64,000 nucleotides of DNA. Origin: Odontesthes bonariensis. Lineage: Eukaryota > Chordata > Actinopteri > Atheriniformes > Atherinopsidae. Below, in pieces: positions 9,754 to 23,500 of the stretch (position 1 is its first letter; every line of letters starts with the position of its first letter). The notes under the pieces are model-generated. The model had not been told where the DNA came from, ran no database searches, and saw only the letters and a program-made list of their open reading frames with translations. The position numbers were made by a program, and so were the translations under genes. The stretch covers positions 32,486,663 through 32,550,662 of the forward strand of contig NC_134510.1 of the NCBI RefSeq assembly GCF_027942865.1, given 5' to 3'.

Positions 9754-12700
9754 CTAAAGAGATGACAGGTTAATTTGTTAGTGAAGATTTGGAAGAACTC
9801 CACACAGCCACAACAGATTGTGTAATATATGAAAAAAAAATGGTTAGAATTTGCGTTGTCCGCGTCTTGATTGTACCTTGTCATTGAGGAAGCCGATCTT
9901 GAGGATGTTCTCCACGTTGGGGACACTATCTGCCATGCTCAGGTCTCCCATCGAGTCACCCAGCAGGATGATGTTGCTGAACTCCTTCAGCTGTTTGAAG
10001 TATTCCGTGTTCCGCAGCGCACCGTCGTGTTTGTTGTACACGTGGATCAGCTCGCCTTTGAACCCCTTCAGGATGCCCTACGACACCAAGGGAAGACCAA
10101 ACAAGCAAGGTCAGCTCATCCATTTCCCAGTCACCGTGCGACTGAACCACGAACACCACACTTACATTTTCATCAAAGTCCATGAAGTTGGAAACAACTT
10201 TGACGTTGGGGTGGTAGACGCCTGCCTGGTGGATGATTTCCTCGAGGACATCTCCCAGGCCAGCGGAGAAAATGAAGACAGGCACTTTGTGCTGATGAAG
10301 GCGGTCAAAGAACTGCTCAAAGCCTTCTCTGTAACAGAACACGCCAGGCACAGTTCATCCTTCTCTCCTTCAGTAAATAAGTAGGTGTTACATATTTCCT
10401 CCGCCTTATTCTCTTTAAGTACCTGAGTGCAACATCAGACTCCCTCACCACCTCTGGTAGTTTGTCCTTCTCGAGCCGCTGCTCTACGAGTAGTGAGTGG
10501 GACTTAAAATACCTGTGAACAAGCTCATATTTAGGAAGAGGAGTCTCACAACTCAAGCAGTACATGAAAAAGGTAATTGTGTTGGTATGACTACTGCTTT
10601 TACGGCACAGTGAGTGCTGTTTGCATTGATTTGCATGCGTTCCGTGACTTACCACTCCACCATAAATGGATATTTCTCCTCCATGGTGAGTTGAGGGTCT
10701 ATCTCAATGGGATAGTATTTATTCTTCAGCTGCAGCAGCTTCTGCCTGCACTCCTCAGTGACCAGTTTGCAGTTATCTATAATATCTATGCGGAGAAAAA
10801 AAAGCACAAAAACGTGATGCTTGTTTCCGAAAAAGGAGTTTAAATCAAGGCTTCTGAAAATTATAGCAGAACATTAAGAAAAGTCTATTTCTGCCACTTT
10901 GTTGGACTTACTGTGACACGTTGGACAGCGTTTGCCGTTGATAGCGAATTTGCTTATCGTCATGTCAAAGTCTGTGATGATCTGAAACAGTCAAAAACAT
11001 TTCGTCTTTCAGAACCACAGAGGAGATGAGGTTGAAACAGACGCTATTAGAAATAATAAGGACCTCCTGGTGCAACAAACTAAAAGTCTTTCAAATGTAC
11101 CAGTTTAGGTGTTGAGCTTGTAAGACAGTTTTGTGTTTGTGTTTCCCCATTTACAGAAGCTGAGTCATCGAGACTCGATGTGGTACCTGTAGTTTGGAAG
11201 CCCCTCCTTTGATGAGGCCACAGATGATCTGTTCCACCCTCTCAGGGTCCCGCATGTGGACTGTCGGTTTCTCAAACTGAGGCATCTGGAGTTCAACAGA
11301 GAAAGAGATACTGTTAAAGAAGCATTATGTAGGATGAAGTGACATCTAGTGGTGAAGCTGTAGAGTGCAACCCAAAGAATACCCTCACCTCACCCTCTCC
11401 AGCAAGTTTGTTTCAACTTCTAAAAAGGAGTTTTGAATTGGTATAGAAAAATGAAGCATTTTTGAGTAGAGAAGTTACTTCGAATGGGATTCATTTTGAC
11501 CTATATAAGTAATGTAACTGTGTGCCAAAGGGCAGCCTTTGAACCCTCCCGTACACATCTCATACCCATGTATTTAACTCACACTTCAAGACTTTTCTTT
11601 AACACTGCCTCCGGCACAGGAGTAGAACATAGTGTTCCCCGGTTCAGACGAATCACACTGCAGGGAGGGGTTTCAGCGTCTCTAACAGCTTATTTGGAAT
11701 CTGTCGGGTGTTGTATAACGAGCCGAATGGTTCACCAACAGGCACAGTAACACCCTGCAGCGAGGAGGTGGACTCCAGCCCTTCTTGTAACCTCATCTCA
11801 TTGACTTCAGCTCTGCAGACCAATGCAAAGTTCAAGTTTGTATTTGGGTCTGAAGTTTAGATGGGTCTCTTGTTAACCCAACTGTTTCTCTTGACCAGGA
11901 TGAGAACGGGACATCTTTATATTACACAAAGCTTGCTCTAGTTTGAACTTGTTTTTGATAGTTTTGAAGAGGTTCAGCGGATGCAGAGGGTGGGTGACGA
12001 ATGGACGAGGAAGAGAAGAAGAAAAAGACAAAAATCATCCCTGCTGGATCCCCTGAAGACTGAGGTTTTTCTCAAAGTCGAGGCTCGACACTCTCCTCCG
12101 AACTGGCTGACAATGGACATAAATCCTGCAACTTCTTTCATTTTAAGACCAGATCAAACGCTGCCTCGCAGCCACCTCCTGGCAGAACCTGACTTCTCGA
12201 GGGAACGTCTGTGTGTGCTTGTGTTCAGGTGGTAAAACAGCCCGATAAGTAACAAGAAAGCCTGGGTTACACCACATCATTACCTCATAAGTAAGGAATG
12301 AGTACGAAAAGCTGCGTGTGACACGGCTGTGTACCAATATCATGTTAGTCAGCTGAGAGCAGATTAGTAATTTACAAAAATATTGAAAGTCAATCTAATA
12401 ACCAACATAGCCATAGTTACAGAAAAAATATCACAAGGCAGAAAAGGTTGTTGGGGCCGATGAATGAACAATCCATTACTTTAAGGTCTAATGTGACGCC
12501 AGTGGGAGGGGTCGCACATACAGTAAAGAAGATAGAAAAAGTGCTGATGAAATGCAAACAACCAAGCCCCCAGATGCACACAGCAACACCCCCCACCACA
12601 GCTTCCTCTTGCATAATCAGAGTTTGACTTTGCAGCACCTCATCAAGTGCTCCGACACACGACACTGAGCACACAAGCTAAAGATAAACCTGTCTATTTC

Positions 12701-15700
12701 TTACCGACTCTCTATTTAGGTTCATCCGCTTAAACAAAACAAAGAACCCAAACATCTTAAATTTCATTTTGGTGGAGTGAAGACTGCATTTATGTGTCGA
12801 ATTAATTGAACATTTCAAAATGAGTTTTCAGTACGGTGCCACAGGGGCGAACCCATCCAAACACACTTTGCATTTATTGGCTCATAAAACCTGCAGTTCA
12901 GGAGCAAATGTGCAAATGCAGAAGGATTTTGGAAGACCTGCTAGACCATAGTGAAAAGTGCTCTACGGGAGATAAGATAGGATAAACCTTTATTAGTCCC
13001 ACAGCAGGGAAATTCACATTGTTACAGCAGCGAAAATACAGTATAGCAGGCAAATAAGAATCGAGAGAGGGAGCCATAAGCTCATTATAAAATACACACG
13101 GGACATCAACAATAGAAAAGAGGAAACATGAAATATATACCAACATATGGTCACTACTTTCTGAAAACTTTTAATGTGATACACAAAAATGAAGTTTGGG
13201 TAAATTCTGACTTCCTGAAGAAACAGTATAAGCATCAAAGACCGAAGCGAATGAATAAAGTCGCCTAATCTCTTGCAAAGAGGAACTTACCTCGGGTTTG
13301 GTATTTCAGCCAAAACAAGAGTGAAGAAAAGATTGTATGGCTGCGCAGGGTTTATATATCTACAGAAACAGGCAGGGAGGGAGAGGGTGTTGACTAAGAC
13401 AGATCAGACAACATAACCCCTCCCCCCCACACACAGGCTGAAACACACAAATACAGGGACAATTCCAGCTGACACATTTCACCACAAATAGATGTGGAAT
13501 GAGGCCAGCGGAGTTGAAGTAGCATTTGTAATTTAGACTTTTTCCAGTAATGTGACCTCTGACCCTTGGAAAAAGGAACTTTTAAAATCAATTCGTAGGG
13601 GCGGGTTCGCTTCAGGTCAACAAATGCTGAGTACACACATTTTTAACACACAACCTCCCCATGCAAACGCACGCAAGCACTAAATAGCCTGGAGCCACAT
13701 GAAAGGCCTGAAGGGTTAAGGGTCAATCAGGCCATTTGGTGGGACAATAGTCAGTCCCACATATCAGCTAATGGATACGCCTCACATGTCTTCATTCAAA
13801 CGCACACACGTTTACACAGATAACTTACAGTTCCTTAAGCTTATCTTTTAGCTGCGGCTTTAATATTTGGCTCTCAAATAACTGCAACATATGTACATTT
13901 TTTGTTGAGTCTGAACATGTCTGTGAGGCCCAGAGGCCAAAAGCTGTTAATTCCAAGAAAAACTTTTCTATAGCAGCTGACTTTGTGAACGAGAATTCGG
14001 TGTAATGTCGGATCAATGAGTACATTATCAGTACAGTGATACGGGCCATATTTATTTATTTTTTAAAATATTTTTGGGGGCTTTTTATGCCTTTAATGAT
14101 AGGACAGTTGGAGAGAGACAGGAAGCAGGGGGCAGAGAGAGGGGGAATGACATGCAGCAAAGGGCCGTCCGGTGCGGGACTCGAACCGGGGCCAGCTGCA
14201 GCGAGGACTGTAGCCTCTGTACATGGGGCGCCTGCTTAACCCACTACGCCACCGACTGCCCCACGGGCTATAGTTGACAAGCCAAAGAAATTCCCTTTTA
14301 GGTCTTTTCCTAAACAATCCTCCAGGACTTGGATGAGAAACATCATGGTGTAACGGAAAGATGGCAGGAGAAATGTGTAAGAACACAGGGAGGATGTAGG
14401 AAATGCAACCACACGTTGCTGGGATGTGGGTAGGCATGAGATTCTGACGGTATGATAACCGTAGGCAAAAATATCACCGTATTATGATTACAGCTCTAAA
14501 ATGTGTATTTTGAATGTCTGTATTTAAAAACAAGAAAAATAAAAACTTTTCCATTGAACAGTCCTTCTCAAAGCCACTTCCAGTGAATGAAACAACAGCA
14601 AATTCCCCAAAGTTCTGCCAAGCTCCGTCAGCGAGTTCTGGGAGTTGACGTGGTCACCATGTTGTTTCAGTGCAGTGTCGTACAGGTGCCTGTACCGCAC
14701 CGCGTGGGGGAGGGGGCACTACGCTGCAGCTGATTAAAAAATGCTGATACCGCAGGGACGGAATGATAGAAAATTTTCGTGGTTTTGAAACCATGACTTT
14801 TTCATACCGTGGTAACCGGCCCATGCCTAGATGTGGGTCTGCATTAGTTAAACTACAGCTGTTCAAAACAAAAAAAACTTTGCCAGATCATGATTACTTT
14901 TGTCGTGGTGTTTAACTGAAGCTACAGCCCACTATAAATATCATATTGATAAGATATAACAAAAAATATCATTTCATAACCAAGATTGGTCATTTAAAAA
15001 AGAAAAGCAAAGCCATAAAAAGTGAGGCTGTCTTACCTCAACATGAATCCCATTTAGATGACTCTATGACAACAACTGAGCGCCGTCTTTAATCTAAAAA
15101 ATACAAAGAACTGTCTGACAACATTGTCTCCTTCCCTTCGATAAAGAATGATCAGTTCCCATTGTAAAGGACATAATAAAGAAAGCACCAAAGCTTCTTC
15201 TCTTAGTACTAAGAGAATTCAACCAGCTCAAGTCTTGGTTGTTAATAAAGATTTAATACTCTCAGGTCATTTCAATAAATCTGGACCCTTCAAACGCTAC
15301 AAACACACCCTGAGAAGTGTGGTGACAATTAACACCTACAATCAATGACACTGGACATTTGTCCTGCCCAGTGTTTGGGGTGTCGAATGGAAAAAAAAAC
15401 AAGGATATAAACAATATAAAGAGAGGAATTGAGATGCTTCTACAGGTGGTGACCCTTTTATTTCTTTGCAATGTTGCCAGCGGAACATAAAATTCATGCT
15501 GCACTTGACTCCAGCCTCAGTTTCTGCTGAACGTGGCTTTGTCCCCGGCTGCTCTGCTGCTGCTGTTGCTGCTGCTGTTGCTGCTGTTAGATGGCTGGAA
15601 ACTGGAACATGAGACACCCTGTCCCTCTCCTCCATCGACTTGAACTGTCTCACATACACACACCCCTGAAAATTGTCTCTGATTACACCTCCCCGCAGTT

Positions 15701-18700
15701 ATGGCTCCCTGCAGTACATCGGCTCACACAGCAGCTCGGATCGTCAGTTTAAACGCATTCCTGTTTCCAAAAATAACACCTGCCATGCACTCGTTTCTCA
15801 TTTGTCCAGTAAATCTTTGATGGCTACCCGCCACGCTGGAGAGTAAATGTTTGTACTGAAATGGTTATGTCATGAAGAACTATGCAAATAGTATCTGCTT
15901 CGCTCTGGTGTCATTTACAGATATGCTGCTTCTGTCCTGCCGTCTGTCTGACACACATCCTTCTTTTTTAAACTTCCTATGGAGCCTTCACTGACATAAT
16001 GGATTCCTTACCATGACCACTGCAACCAGCTACCAAATCCTAACCCCAACTTTATCCGACTTGAACCGTGTGATGAATTTTGACCCTAAAACAGCTGTTT
16101 AAAGTTAAAGGATCCGCATTTTGATCCTCACAAAGCTCTTGGACTCCACAAAGATAATGGCTTCCAACTAATCGCAACCTAAAGCCAATCAGAGCCACAG
16201 AAAGAACTTATCTCCTCACCGAGTACAAGTAATGCTATGCACGAGGATTCTGTCAGGAAGACCAGACCAGACTTCATGCATTGTGCAAAGATGAGCTGTG
16301 TCTGTGGTGGAGAGTGACAAGTCTGATGAATAAGGTTTGGCTTAACTAAAATGGCTCCTGACAGGTAAACCTGGCTGAAAGGACAAAAAGTTAATTTAAC
16401 TGGAAATGACAAAGTCTCAAGTACTGCGTCATGTCACGTTAGCATTTCAATGGTTCAATTATTGCCCAGCACAGAGGGGCTTGTTCTGATAGTAGTAGTG
16501 TGGATGTCAATAATCATGTGGTTTCAAGATAATCATCAAAGAAAAAAATTAGATTAAAAGGAGGTATGGATTGCTGCTTAAAGGTTGCAAGACAGAAGCA
16601 GCAGATCTGTTTATTCAGCAAAGCTGCATGAAACCAACAACTTTCAAAAACCAACTTGGTTGAACAGAGAGTTGCATGTGACAGCAAGAAAACAAAATGA
16701 TGATACTTAGAAGTCAAAGCGCCAGTTTAGCAGTTTCTAGCAGCATTAGAGAGGAATGCATCCAAGCTGCTCCTGTGATGTTGTAGCAGAGGTCAGAGGT
16801 TCAGGCTGCTGTGGACACAAATTAAGTGATGATTAATTCCAGCAATGCTGCTATAATCAGATGCACCTCAAACAACTGTGACTATACTGATAAAAGCGCA
16901 TCGTCTGTTGCCCACACCATTGCTCTGTGATTACCTTTCCATCTAAAACACAGCTGCAGCTTGTGCAGTTTATTACTATTCACTTACTGCAGCTATCAAT
17001 AATGCAGCTCTAAAACCACTTACCAAATAAACTACTGCAGCAAATAAAACTAATTCTGCTGACGGCATGAAATGATTACACATAACTTCAACAACCAATC
17101 ACATGGAGGGATTTGAACTTTGAGTAGTCTCACACCTTCTTTTCACTTTGTTACAACTCCTTCTACTACTTCTTCCTGTGCTCTTACTTCTTCAACTGTA
17201 TTTCTTTTTGCAAAGCAAACTCAGGTTTTTATCTTCGACAGTTTAATTGCGTGGCCAAACAGAGCAGCTGTAATCTTTCTTTTAATATTGCCAAACACAA
17301 TTATACTGTATATCCATCCATTTCACAGTCACAAACTAAGCCGGCTGACAATGGTTGCTGATTACGAAGAAACAGCAGCCACACACAAACATTTGCCTAA
17401 GTTTTAAAATCATTTGATTTATCTTATATGAACCACACATATTTACAATAACAGTCATGAATGTGGGCATTCCAGCGACTATATTTACATTGGTAAACAT
17501 GTTGTGAAAGAAAGACTGGCCTGAGTAAGATTTATGTTTGACATGGAGGAGGCTTTTGCATTATGGGCATCCTTTGGTTTCCTTTTGCTGTACCCACAAT
17601 GGAAGCTGCTGTGGTCGTCATAGTGATGACCATCTGTTGCGTATGATAATGAGGCACATCAGCTAGAAGAAGCGTCGGGGAACCTGGTAAGAGGATGGAC
17701 CCTCCCAAGTTCAAGCTTTAAATTATGAGAATGGAGAGCACCACTTTCTTGTTGATCACTGAAAAAAAGGACAGCCACCAACTACTTTTAATCCCTCAAT
17801 CTTAACTTATATAAGTGTTTCTTAAATATATTTGTCTTTCTGCATGCAAAAATACCTGAAGATGATTAACTATAACACATTAAAGCCAGACTTGTGAATT
17901 ACATTTTTACATTTCAGCCAAAAACTTGACGTGACATCCACAGAACAGGTGGTCATCCATCTCCATTATAGAGAATACTGCATTTGTCATAAATCCAAAA
18001 CCAAAATTATGTCAAATTAAGCGATAGTGTAGTGGTAAGATTACCACCTTTCATGTGGGTGACCGGGGTTTGAATCCTAACCCCCTGCATGAAAAGGTAC
18101 TACCTCCAGTGGGGGTCCTTAGGCTAAGACCCCCTAACGCAACCTGCCTACCTGGGATATGAGTGTAAGTCCCTTTGCATAAAAACGTCGGCCAAATGCA
18201 CAAACATGCAAAAACATAACTGGACGTGAAGTTCATACGGAAGAGTATTAGGGCCAGGCATAAGAAAAAATATTTATATTTTGCCTGTCGAGAATAAACT
18301 CGACATGTCGAGATTAAAGTCGACATGTTGAAAATAAAGTTTTCGACTTTAATCTCGACAGGCAAAATGTTATTATTTTTTCTTATGCCTGGCCCTAATA
18401 CTCTTCCGTAAGTTCAAGTGTGACTCGTAAAAGAAAAGCTCTGCAGGGAGGTCTGGCAAAAATGCAAAGGGAAAAGTTACTCTGTTCTGCCCTCTAGGGG
18501 CCAACAGAGCAAAAGCACACTGTGTTAATTAGCCTAGTTTTTTTATCAAAAATGAGACAGATTAGATGTAAAAAAAAAAGATGTAGAGCATCTGTCAACA
18601 GATTAGATAGAAATGTGATTCATTTAGTGGTTTTAGATTGTGATGTCAAACGTTCATATGATTGGCATCTGCTCAGTTATCTACAAACATGATTCAAACA

Positions 18701-20522
18701 GATATCCAATGTGGTGCTACTGGGACTAAGAGGACCTTGGATCCACTAGGAAAAACACACATGACCAACATCACAGTCGTTGTCAATAGTCTCATCATAA
18801 TGACAGACAACCCAATCTCGTGGGCTTGGTCTGGATCAGAGCAAACTTCAAACACAGGGATCACACAAACTGCACATCCAGGAGACACGTGTCTGTCCTG
18901 ATATGTTTTTATGAACAGGATCAGGACACTTGTAGAATATAAGACACAAGGGTAGAAAAGACAGGACCAAAACGCTACAACAACAGGAGTCAGAGTTAAT
19001 CATAGGTTGTTTATATACCTATAAATTAGGGGTGGGCGGAAAAATCGATTAATGTACATATCGCGATTTTTAATGGGATGATTTTAAAAATCGATTTTTC
19101 TCCCCTGAATCGATTATATTACGTCATATCCGTGTCCAGAAAAACTTCAGCAATTCATTACATTAAGTTATGTTAAAACTAGCCCACCCCTACTATAAAT
19201 ATCTACTAGAGCATGATGCTAATCTTCCAAATGGCTCTAATAGACATGAAAGGATAAAAAGTGTGGGTTGCTTTAGTTGAAGTGCGGTACAAATGAGTGT
19301 ATCATTCAGTGACTGACTTCCGTAAGTAGATCGGGTATCTGTACAAGAAGGTTGATCTATGGGGAAGTTTATTTATTTCTCCGGTAGTCTGTAGTCTATC
19401 ATGTCCATAGATTTTAGAAAGCCACCGTGAGGTCACCTTTTGGTTTGTAGAGAGCTTTTTGGAAGCCTCACATTAAGCGATTTGGCAGTCACGACTCTGC
19501 TGTTCTGACACTGGAGTAAGCAGGAGATCTGACTGATTAAAGCTGAAACTAAGCACATCCACTGTGTCACATGGTAGCCTTAACCTCAGGTACACCAGAA
19601 TCATTTCTCCTGAACTGCAGTATCATTTACTAAATTAAATGCTGGTGCAAACATGTTTTAGACACAAAGGCCATGAGCACCTTTAATGTTTGGTATGCAT
19701 GGTATCATATGCATATATCAGGAAACATATGCATGACAAATATATTATATAGCCGGATATATTCCAAGACTAAATCATGTCTCAGCAGCACATAAGAGGA
19801 GACAGATATTTTGCTACAGGTAAAGCTGACATAGCTTGTACAGTAAGGCAAGGCAAGGCAAGGCAAGGCAAGGCAAGGCAAGGCAAGGCAAGGCAAGGCA
19901 AGGCAAGGCAAGGCAAGGCAAGGCAAGGCAAGGCAAGGCAAGGCAAGGCAAGGCAAGGCAAGGCAAGGCATCTTTATTTATATAGCGCATTTCATACCAC
20001 AGGCAACTCAATGTGCTTTACATAAAGACAAGGCATTTAAAAGAACAGCATAAAAACAAGCAATTTAAAGAGAATTAAAAAGGTAGAATAAAAATTAAAA
20101 CACAGTTAAAAGCAATCAAAGAAGAGGGGAAAAAGAAAAATATAAACTCAACCATACGCACACCGAAAGAGAAATGTTTTTAACCTGGATTTAAAAGTGC
20201 TTACAGTTGGGGCTGATTTCAGTTCTGCTGGTAGTTTGTTCCAGTTGTGTGCAGCATAACAGCTAAAAGCTGCTTCACCGTGTCTACTTTGAACTCTGGG
20301 ATCCACTATCTGACCTGAGTCAGCAGATCTCAGAGCTCTGCTGGGTTTATATTCTACAGTACGTTACAAGTTGTCCTTAACTTAAAGACAGAATATGTCT
20401 GGTAATGTTCTGTCAGGAAACTTGTCTTAGACTAAAAATTCTAAGTGACGCAAAACCGTAGTAGAAACCCTCAAGAAGTGCTGATATGTAAAAATCTAGT
20501 TTTGAGTGAGAATGATACATGG

Positions 20523-20581
<59 letters not shown>

Positions 20582-23500
20582 GTATTTTCTATCTTCCTCT
20601 TGGTCTCTAAGAAATGTAAATTGCAGTTGTGAGAAATGAGTCTAAACATATCGCACTTAAACTCTGCTTTGATACGAGGGAAGAAACCAGAGAGAAATGA
20701 TACATGGCAAAATTTTAATGTGTCATGTCTATTGAAATATACCTATGTTTACAAGGTGTAATCGAATGCACCATGAAGACTTTCAGAAATTCCAGAATTT
20801 AAAAAGTGCACCTTAAACACACCATGTAGTCCCTTTTTCCAGTTACACTTAGACATGCAGCTCATGCTTTTCAAAGCGATGTGGATTCACATGCAGTTCG
20901 ATGTCTTTGAATGTTCGGCCTATGCTTGCATGTAAATTCCTTTGATAAAGTTATATACATGTCTGTGGTCAGGCTGCAGCTACTCTGCAAAGGTGCAATA
21001 AAAAAGTGAGGACTCGCAATATTCTGGCATCTCCCTGAAAGGGAACTGGCCAGAGTTTGCTCGCTTACCCAGGACGAAAATATACACACTGGCAGGACTT
21101 TACAGGAGAAATGGATTAATGCAACGTCAGACGATGCACTTAAACGGAATCATCTGATTCTATTTCACTTGAAAAATATCAGCGTCAATATACTGTGCAT
21201 CCCCACTGTCACGATGAACTAAAATTAAGTGACATGCGCTTCAGTTCTACTGCAGGAACTTTCAATATGTTGTCCCCAAACAACTTTTTTCTTTCAAACA
21301 TACAGTAGCAATATACAGACCACTTCATTCGTTGTTTATTCCACTTTTTGTATAGAAAAGAAATGCAAACACATAGTTTGTTGGCTGTGTGTAAAGCATG
21401 GAGTGACACATGTTTGGGTTTTAAATACGCAGATATGTAACAAACATCTCAGCATAAAACTTCCACCACCCCCACAAATCCCCCCTGTTCTAACCATGAA
21501 AGTACCTCGTTATTCTGGGGAAAAAAAACAAACTGTTGTTGAACTATTTGCATTGTGACACTACAGTTGGAGTTTAAAAAAAAACTTCTTAAAAGCCACG
21601 ATAGTTGTTAGAATATGAACATTTTAATCTACTGCAGTGCCTAACTTGTTTGGAAATGATCCTGATTAGATTTCTGAAGTTCTAGCAAACTAAAAGACAG
21701 AAAGCCATGAAAGGCCAGATGATCGGTAGCTGTGTGCTTTTTGGACTTCTGGGGTTCAGAACGGATGTTTGTGCTTCTTCGCAGGGCCACACATCGTCAA
21801 AAAGCAGATGTCACAAGTTTCCATGCTGAGGGTCACAGCGGGAAACTGTCCATGTAAAAACAGCCCCAGTCACCACGACAACACAAGTGTCATTCTTTCA
21901 CCACGAGACAGGATTAGCAAAAGAGAACAGAGAACAGCTTCTTGCCTTGCGAGGAGGCTTTTAGTGTCATTTTGGGGAGACTCAACGCTAATCAAATAAT
22001 TGATTGACAGTGTGGAAATTCATCTGAGAATTATGGAGAGCTTAAATATATGTCTCCAGCTCTGTTAATAAAACTACATTATTTCAGTGTGTAATAAGCT
22101 AAATATGGTCATGTGACAAGCTTCCCTGGATCCTATCTCTTGCTTCTACTGAAGATCAGCTAACACACACTGAGGCAGAGAAGTAAAAAAAACAGCTACC
22201 CGTTTGCCTTCTGTAATGTCTGTTTCATCATGCTACCTTGATTTATTTCAAAACTTCAGCTTCACTTTCACCCAGACTGTGTTCGCGTGCTGCAAGACGC
22301 AAAACAGACGGACAGATGTGGAACAAGGAGGAGACGTGAGCTGCCTGGAAAAGGATGAGGACAACAGACCCGTCACAGTTCTAACAAAATGCCCTGATTG
22401 AATTTATTTAATCAGATCAAATTAATGTCATAGATTTTGTCGCAAAGCTAAGCACCACAGCATGACTTAGGAAACCGTTTCTTTAGCAGCCACACGATAA
22501 AAGGAGAGCCTGCTAACCAGGAGGAGGATATTTATCAGATTCACTAGAAAAACGCAAGAAAGCAAATAGAGCATTTGTAGATTCTAGAAGAGAAATATAT
22601 TATTGTGTTGTCTGCTTTCATTAAACCTTGGCCAAGCATGTTAATTTGCATCAATGTGATGTAGAATAAACAAGTATTTTCAAACCATGTCTTCCTTGTT
22701 GACATGTCTTTCTATTAGAATTTCTAAGAATTTGTGTAAAAGTTAAAGGGATAATCCGGAAGTCCAGAATGAATTTAATCAAGCCAGTACCTGCTCTTCT
22801 CTGCTGCTCAATCAGAGCCTCTTCCGTCAACAGGAGACTACCTAACGCGAGACATCACGTCACATGAGTCCGTAGGAGTTGATTGCCGAGTGTGAAGTAA
22901 CTCGCTCTGGAAATTCACAATTTCGTTGCCGTTTTTTTTTTTACAAACATAGTCCAGTATTTCTTTCGAAAGTGAAATGAAGTTGTATGCAACAGCAAAG
23001 CCTAGCTTACTAACAGGTTGGAATTTTGAAATGTCACGTGACGTGATGTCTCGCGTTAGGTAGCCTCCTGTTGACGGAAGACGTCAAGGTACTGGCTTGA
23101 TTAAATTCATTCTGGACTCTATATCCGACCACATGAAGACCTCGGGACACTTCGGTTTGGCTTTAGGGACCCTCTACTCACTACCACGTAAGTGTTATGT
23201 TGTTTGGAGCTGTTGAAGAGGTATAAAAATAGCGTTTTGTAACGGCGAGATGATATGCCCCTCTCACCTCCAGGCTAACGACTTTTGGCTAAAAACGGTC
23301 AAATCGAAATTCTCAAAACACGTCCGAATGACATGATTTTGATGTCAACTCAACGTATGTACTCCCAATCATCCCATAAATTGATCTAAAGTGCATTTTA
23401 CTCCGGATTATCCCTTTAATAAAGTTCTTGGGAAAATAGCAGGTGTTGTGACAGAGGGATGTTAAAGAGGGTGCAGGCAGGGTGGAGTGAGTAGAGAAGA

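Noticed and set aside
9851..10384. 177-codon plus-strand frame
   Set aside because: It is the antisense of nt5c3a exons 6 and 7, whose minus-strand reading gives conserved HAD motifs.
14051..14262. A tRNA gene (A and B box present)
   Set aside because: No cloverleaf with intact acceptor stem; the rest matches a SINE body shared with 48501-48712.
18021..18100. A tRNA gene on the plus strand
   Set aside because: The boxes are followed by a SINE tail and the acceptor stem does not pair.
19705..20025. Long frames rich in PCLAL or GKARQ
   Set aside because: They are translations of the AGGCA tandem array.
20413..20649. Frames with Ile-Tyr repeats
   Set aside because: They are translations of a (TA)n microsatellite.
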